Assembly: GCA_019914995.1 (NCBI GenBank)
Contig: CM034140.1
Coordinates: 434,001-498,000, forward strand
Length of the DNA: 64,000 bases
Direction of reading: 5' to 3'
Origin: Acanthochlamys bracteata
Taxonomy: Eukaryota; Streptophyta; Magnoliopsida; Pandanales; Velloziaceae
Shown here: positions 59,026 to 64,000 of the stretch, piece by piece
How positions within the stretch are numbered: the first letter of the stretch is position 1
Layout of the letters: each line of letters starts with the position of its first letter
Position numbers and translations under genes: made by a program
The notes under the pieces: generated by a model
Database searches by the model: none
What the model was told of the DNA's origin: nothing
The model's input: the letters and a program-made list of their open reading frames with translations, nothing else

Positions 59026-62000
59026 TGTAACAGCCTGATTTGTAGTGGGCTAAACTAAGCCATTGTTGGAGATAGAGGCCTTACTATGCAATGTTTTTTT
59101 CTTTTATTTTCTCCTCATCTCTATTTTCTTCTTCCACCCGACAGCCACCTTGCTGCCCCCTCACCGGCAGCGATTTCTCCCCTCCGGCGCCATTATTTTT
59201 CTTTGTTCTTACTCCGGCGTGTATCTCCAAGCCCTCTCTTTGCTCTCCTTGCTTCAATTTCGCCAGATTGAGTTTTCTTTCACCGCCGAGCAAAACCCTA
59301 GTTTGACCGTCGTCAATTCGTCGCCGTTTCTTCGACGCCGACTTGCTAAAATCCTTCTCCTCGACCCGTTATAACTTTTCCCTCACTCAATTTCGATGAT
59401 TGCAATGCCGACGGAAGATTTTGAGCGAGCTTTGGGCGGGTATGTTGATCCGTCCATTTCCAGCCACCGCCATTGATTTTCGGCTCTAATGTTCTTCTTG
59501 TTGAGTTCGGCCAGAGCAGCTGCATCTTTTAACTACATGAATGCCCCCTTGGCCGAAGTTCGCCGGAACCCTAATTTTCGCCGGAATCCGGCGAGCCGTC
59601 GAGACATACAGTTGAGGTGAGTTTTGTTGCTCTTTTGTGTCTTTTTTAAATTTCTAAACTTAATTAATGGGGATTAGCCTTGATCCTATTTACCATAGGT
59701 GTTTGGATTGAAAATCGACAAGTTTGTCGTTATCGTCTTACGACGCCGGTTTGGATTTGGGATTAATTGTTGATTCGGGTAAGCTTTCTAAATTTGCTAG
59801 CACTAGTATTAGTCAAGAACTTTTGAGTTGATGATTATGGACTTAAATATATAATTATTGAATTTTTGGGTTAATGGTCCCTTACATCGGATTGGGCTAT
59901 GTTTGAATAGAAATGTGAATGTGATTGGTTTCAATTACCAAATTAAGTATGGTGGTATTTATCTACTTTAGGATTGGACGTAGCTTTGGAACCTTTGGGT
60001 GTGGCTTGGTGATAACTTTCGGGTTTCGACGAATTACGTGGACATTCAGGTGAGGGTTATTTGCGTCTTTTTTTCTTAGTTTACCGTTAAGTTTTCAACG
60101 CAAGTAACATCTGTTTTGGAAACTCCGGCATGACTTTACCAATTTCAGTGCATAATGAGATTTGATCTTTCATGCAATAAAATATCTGTGTGCATGCTTA
60201 CATAAGATTAGGACAGTGATAGTAACTAAAATAATAAGCTAGGAATTGATTAGATTTTATGCTTGAATAAGAATCTCATTGTTGCATGTTATATAAGTTG
60301 GAGTTGTGATATCAGGTGCACGAGATGCATAGAATGCTTTAACACGTATGGCATAGCACTAACCTGGCATAAGAATTATGCCCTAGGTATTTTAGACATA
60401 TATAAGCTATGACCTCCGCTTAGTATAACCATAGACCTTGGGCCTAGCATATTAGCATGTTTAGAATTGACATATACGTAAGAATCATGACGTAACATAT
60501 TTACTTGCGACTCATAAATGGCTTAGCATGTATAGCAAGTGTACCTAGGTCTAGTGACCTGCAAGTGCATGTTAGAAACAGATTGCATGAACTATTTTGT
60601 ATGTCATTTGAACTTTTACATGGAATACAATAGTTATTTGTAATACATGCTTATAGAGAGTAATGATTATTGCAATATTATATATAGTAATGTTAGATAT
60701 GAGAGTACAACTTTTATTTATTGTTTCCTCATGCATCATGCATAGATTATGTGACATGATATCCCTACTTGTGCATGGATCTCCGATTATAATTGGAACT
60801 AGTGGAGGCTTTGAGCCTGGTTGACTGTATATAAATGCATAAGCATATGACCTATGACTAATGCCTGTAGAGGCTTGAGTTCGATTGACCTTATGCATGG
60901 ACACTCGCGCTGTACGAGGACAGGCGAGTCAGGGGCTGAGATCAGGACCCCAGTGGGTGTGGGACGGGCACCCACCTATGGCCATAGTATTGTTAGGCCA
61001 ATGCGCGTGGGGGCGATACCACGGCCCATCCGGTTCGAACACCCGGATGGTTGTACCTCGTCGAGGCAGGAGTAGCCTGGTTAGTAGGTTGAGCTGAAGA
61101 CTGGATCTCGCTCTGTGTTATATGATTATTATCTTGATTCCCTGATCAGTGTCACGTCATGTAGATAGATACATGTGTATGCACCATGATCTATACAGAT
61201 GGTATAGACATGCATTTGATTCTTTACTCCATTTTGATCATAAATACATGTATATATGCAGGTATAGTCATACATGTAAATAATATAGGCATGTATTTGA
61301 CCTATTGTTCATAATCATGTATGCATGCATTTAGACATCTTTGCTATATGAGATTTGAAAATATAGATTACTTTCTTACTCGAGTGCATATGTACATGTT
61401 GATAGCATTATGATACAAGTTAATGGCATAGTCTTATTGATTGCTTCAACTATATGATTATAACCCCTTGATGCATAACGCGCATTATCATTAATATGTT
61501 TGAGGGGATAACCTATAGAAATATAATTTCGTATTAATAAACATATGCATGTAGACAATATAAAGATGTGTGCTTGGTAAAGTTAATTATGTGCACGTGA
61601 ATATAAATTATGTAACGATAGAGAACTCGCATAGAAATGATCGCTTGATATGAGAGGAGGGCGTTATGGACTGCATATCATCGTACCCGTATCTGTCCTT
61701 ACTAGAACTAGGTCGGTATGGGATGACCTAGAACTAGATAAGGCGTGCTCTGAGCTATCGATGCATTTGTGGCATGTAGAGGAGCAGGAATATAATAATT
61801 AGGTAATGCATTAGAAGCTTTAAATGGTGTATCTCTAATTTATTACCTCACTGAGACTGGGCTCAGCCTTTTCCTTCTTTGGCCTCCCCTAGATAATACA
61901 GAATTTAGCTGGAGATTAATGAATTCTCGCTACTGTGGATCGGAGTGGCGCTAGAAGGGTACGTTTCCGTATTTTCATAATTCATTTGGTTGGCTCTGTA

Positions 62001-62370
62001 ACACTCGAGGGACTATACTATTCTCATTATTGTTTGTAAATTATCGGCTTTGACACCCGATTATTGATTTAAATTATTTTTTCTTTTTATTGAGGTGTAT
62101 TACTGCAGGTAGCGGTTGTATAAATTGTTAAATCTTTCTTGTGTTTTGTTTTTCGTGTTGTTGAACGGATTTGTAATAGTATTTTGTGGTTAAATTGTTA
62201 GGTTACTCTCCTTGAATTTTTAAGCGGAGTTTTGTCAAAATTTTCTAAAAGTTTGAATTGTGATGTTTTGAGTCGATTTTGTATTAGGCTTACTGGACTG
62301 GGCTGAGCTTGGATTCTACTTAGGCTTGGTTTAGTCTAGTACCGGTCATGGCTCAGGTTGGGTCGGAACA
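59026..62370. mobile_element. Probable solo LTR, or non-autonomous LTR element, 3345 bp
   Basis: The element begins TGTAACAGCC and ends GGTCGGAACA (TG...CA), flanked by an exact 5-bp duplication GTTAC (59021-59025 and 62371-62375), the hallmark of LTR-retrotransposon integration. The interior has no gag or pol frame. No second copy of the first 30 bp was found inside, so it looks like one long LTR left by recombination rather than a full element. The flanks on both sides resemble the continuous downstream flanks of copies 3 and 4, supporting insertion into the GDSL duplication unit. Short open frames inside (for example 60854-61097) are not considered genes. Confidence 0.75.
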
Positions 62371-64000
62371 GTTACGTTCCGCGAAACACATGCACAGAGC
62401 TAGTTTTCTCTCTTCTACTCCGGTTTCTCGCGCGATTCAAAATTTCTTCCCTTTCCCGCACTATAGATCTCATTCGCCTTCGTCGATGGTTTCTCGAAAT
62501 TCAGATAAAATAAAATTTTGCTTATATGTTAAATCACTGGCAGGTCAGGATTGAGGAGATTGTTGTCGGAAGTCTCGATCAAATCTTTTGTCGTTGACAA
62601 AGAAGATAAAATTCCCAAATCCAGATCTCCTCGATTTCATTTTTAACTCATTTCAGTTGTGTTGATTATCTGTAGATGGAAGAGAGTTCGATCTGTTCAA
62701 TGATTAATCCAGTAAAGTTATCGAAATCTCTTTAAGAGCGATACATAATTCCAGTTGGATTGGCCAAATAAATTTTTTCCAAAAATGTTAATTTAACTGC
62801 GAATTTTTGTTATTGGTACAACCAAAAAAAAAAAAAAAAGTAAAGAAAAGGAAGGAAGTCTTTTGTTGACAGTGGAATCAAAGTCTTAAAGAGAGGGGTA
62901 TATTCCATAGTATTAATTACAGCACATGCGAAACAGAAGTCACCGAGACTCCTTTTATGTTTGAGATTATTTTTCTAAGCAGGGCAGGATATGTTTCAGA
63001 TTATTTTGACAGTGAAGGAAGGGGGTGGCACAACATTTTTTGAGCTTTTTATCCTTTACGGAGGTGGTTCAAAATCCCCAGATAATGATCCTATGTGGAA
63101 GAGTTAACTATATTTATATTCTTACTTTTGACATAATTGTGGAGTTTTGAACTTCTATTCGGCCATAAAATTGAAGAAAAAAAAAAGAGAAAAAAAATCA
63201 CATTATTGTTAAGCTTGATCAAAATGTTGATCTAAGTTATATTCTTCATTTGATTGAGTAAAATCTCGTCAACGTATTTTTAGTAGATAATTCTTCATTT
63301 TAAATGGTTGATATCGAAGTTGAAGCTTTTTACGCACAAATTCGTTCATATTTATAAAGCCGTTAATTAAGATGGGATCTCTTTAATTTTTATTGTAATT
63401 ATTAAAATTATTAAAATTTGAGATATGATTGTATATCTTTAGTTTTAATTAGATAAAATTTTATTTATTTTTATTATTGTGATAGTATAAATTTGTGGGC
63501 TGCCATAATTTATATTCTCCACATTGATGAGTATTTTCACGTAAACTAGTGTTTGTGATTGCGGTGATTTTTTTGTACAAGTAGAATTTTAGTATAATTT
63601 TTTTCTAGTATTGTTCCATTTTTTTATCTAAAGTATAATAAAAATAAATAATAAAAATATCTTACTACATAAAATTTTTTTATACTTTTCAAATTTTTAA
63701 ATAAAATATTTAAATATTTATAAAAGATACATTAAAAAATATGAACTGAAAATGGAATACCAAATGTCTACAAAGCCATTTTCAGCTCCGGTGAGTCGCT
63801 TAATGTTGGGTATGTGAAGCCACTCTGCATATATTAAATTCATTACAACGTCAAGGTACAAAACACATACACAGAAATTTAAATTGTAGCTCTGAAGACT
63901 GAAGTTGATTCGGGCTGGGCTCAACCCGACAAGCAGAAATTTCCAGCTGGGTCAATCACTATAGGGACCTGGCAATTACCAATTCAGAATCTTCACATCC
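62371..64000. other. Resumed GDSL downstream flank and A/T-rich sequence to the window end
   Basis: The segment at about 62545-62640 (GAGGAGATTGTTGTCGG, AAATCCAGATCTCCTCG) continues the module found after copies 3 and 4. A GACAGTGGAATCAAA segment near 62867 also recurs near 55770. The rest is A/T-rich. A 68-codon minus-strand frame at 63718-63924 has no recognisable domain. Confidence 0.5.

Noticed and set aside
60854-61097. Overlapping 70-73 codon frames in the intergenic region after copy 5
   Set aside because: Inside the TG...CA element, in a GC-richer stretch of non-coding repeat; no gag, pol or other domain.
1-64000. Search for CRISPR arrays, tRNA/rRNA genes, NLR genes or viral insertions
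   Set aside because: No regularly spaced repeats, no tRNA cloverleaf with A/B boxes, no NB-ARC motifs and no viral protein signatures were seen by eye; a covariance-model or profile search would be decisive.

Overview
This is a 64 kb piece of a nuclear plant genome, most likely from a woody core eudicot (rosid-like). Coding islands are split by canonical GT-AG introns, intergenic DNA is very A+T-rich, and the products are plant-specific: an R2R3-MYB, PLS-type PPR proteins, a plastid lipase and plant GDSL esterases. I rebuilt exon structures by hand from splice sites and reading phase; all spliced totals are divisible by three except the GDSL copy called a pseudogene.

Left half (1-39153), conserved single-copy genes: the last exon of a SAR1 GTPase (+); a GH3 beta-xylosidase like BXL2 (+, 7 exons, 772 aa); a BRCT/PHD nuclear protein like Arabidopsis At4g02110 (-, 10 exons, 1176 aa, first intron GC-AG); a decayed PPR pseudogene (+); a plastid lipase of the PLIP2/PLIP3 type (-, 5 exons, 702 aa); TAF13 (+, 5 exons, 127 aa); an intronless PPR gene like At1g09190 (-, 507 aa); the ER co-chaperone ERdj3B (-, 10 exons, 346 aa); and a subgroup-7-like R2R3-MYB (+, 3 exons, 376 aa). 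From memory, SAR1/BXL2/PLIP2/TAF13 lie together on Arabidopsis chromosome 1 and SAR1/PLIP3/ERDJ3B/MYB11 on chromosome 3, so this looks like the unduplicated version of that ancestral block.

Right half (39154-64000), a lineage-specific expansion: five tandem GDSL esterase/lipase (GELP) genes, all (+), with the same 5-exon structure. Copies 1, 2, 4 and 5 are open (401, 394, 398 and 401 aa). Copy 3 has two frameshifts and a nonsense codon and is a pseudogene. Promoters and flanks were duplicated with the genes and serve as empty-site controls for transposon insertions: two hAT-like elements with 8-bp target duplications at nearly the same place in the promoters of copies 2 and 5, and a 3.3 kb TG...CA element with an exact 5-bp target duplication, probably a solo LTR, in the 3' flank of copy 5.

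The most unusual material is in the GELP array: a Gly-to-Ala change in the block II oxyanion region of four of five copies, a C-terminal tail that always ends S-[YF]-A-D-A, and recurrent transposon hits in paralogous promoters. I saw no CRISPR, tRNA or rRNA gene and nothing prokaryotic.
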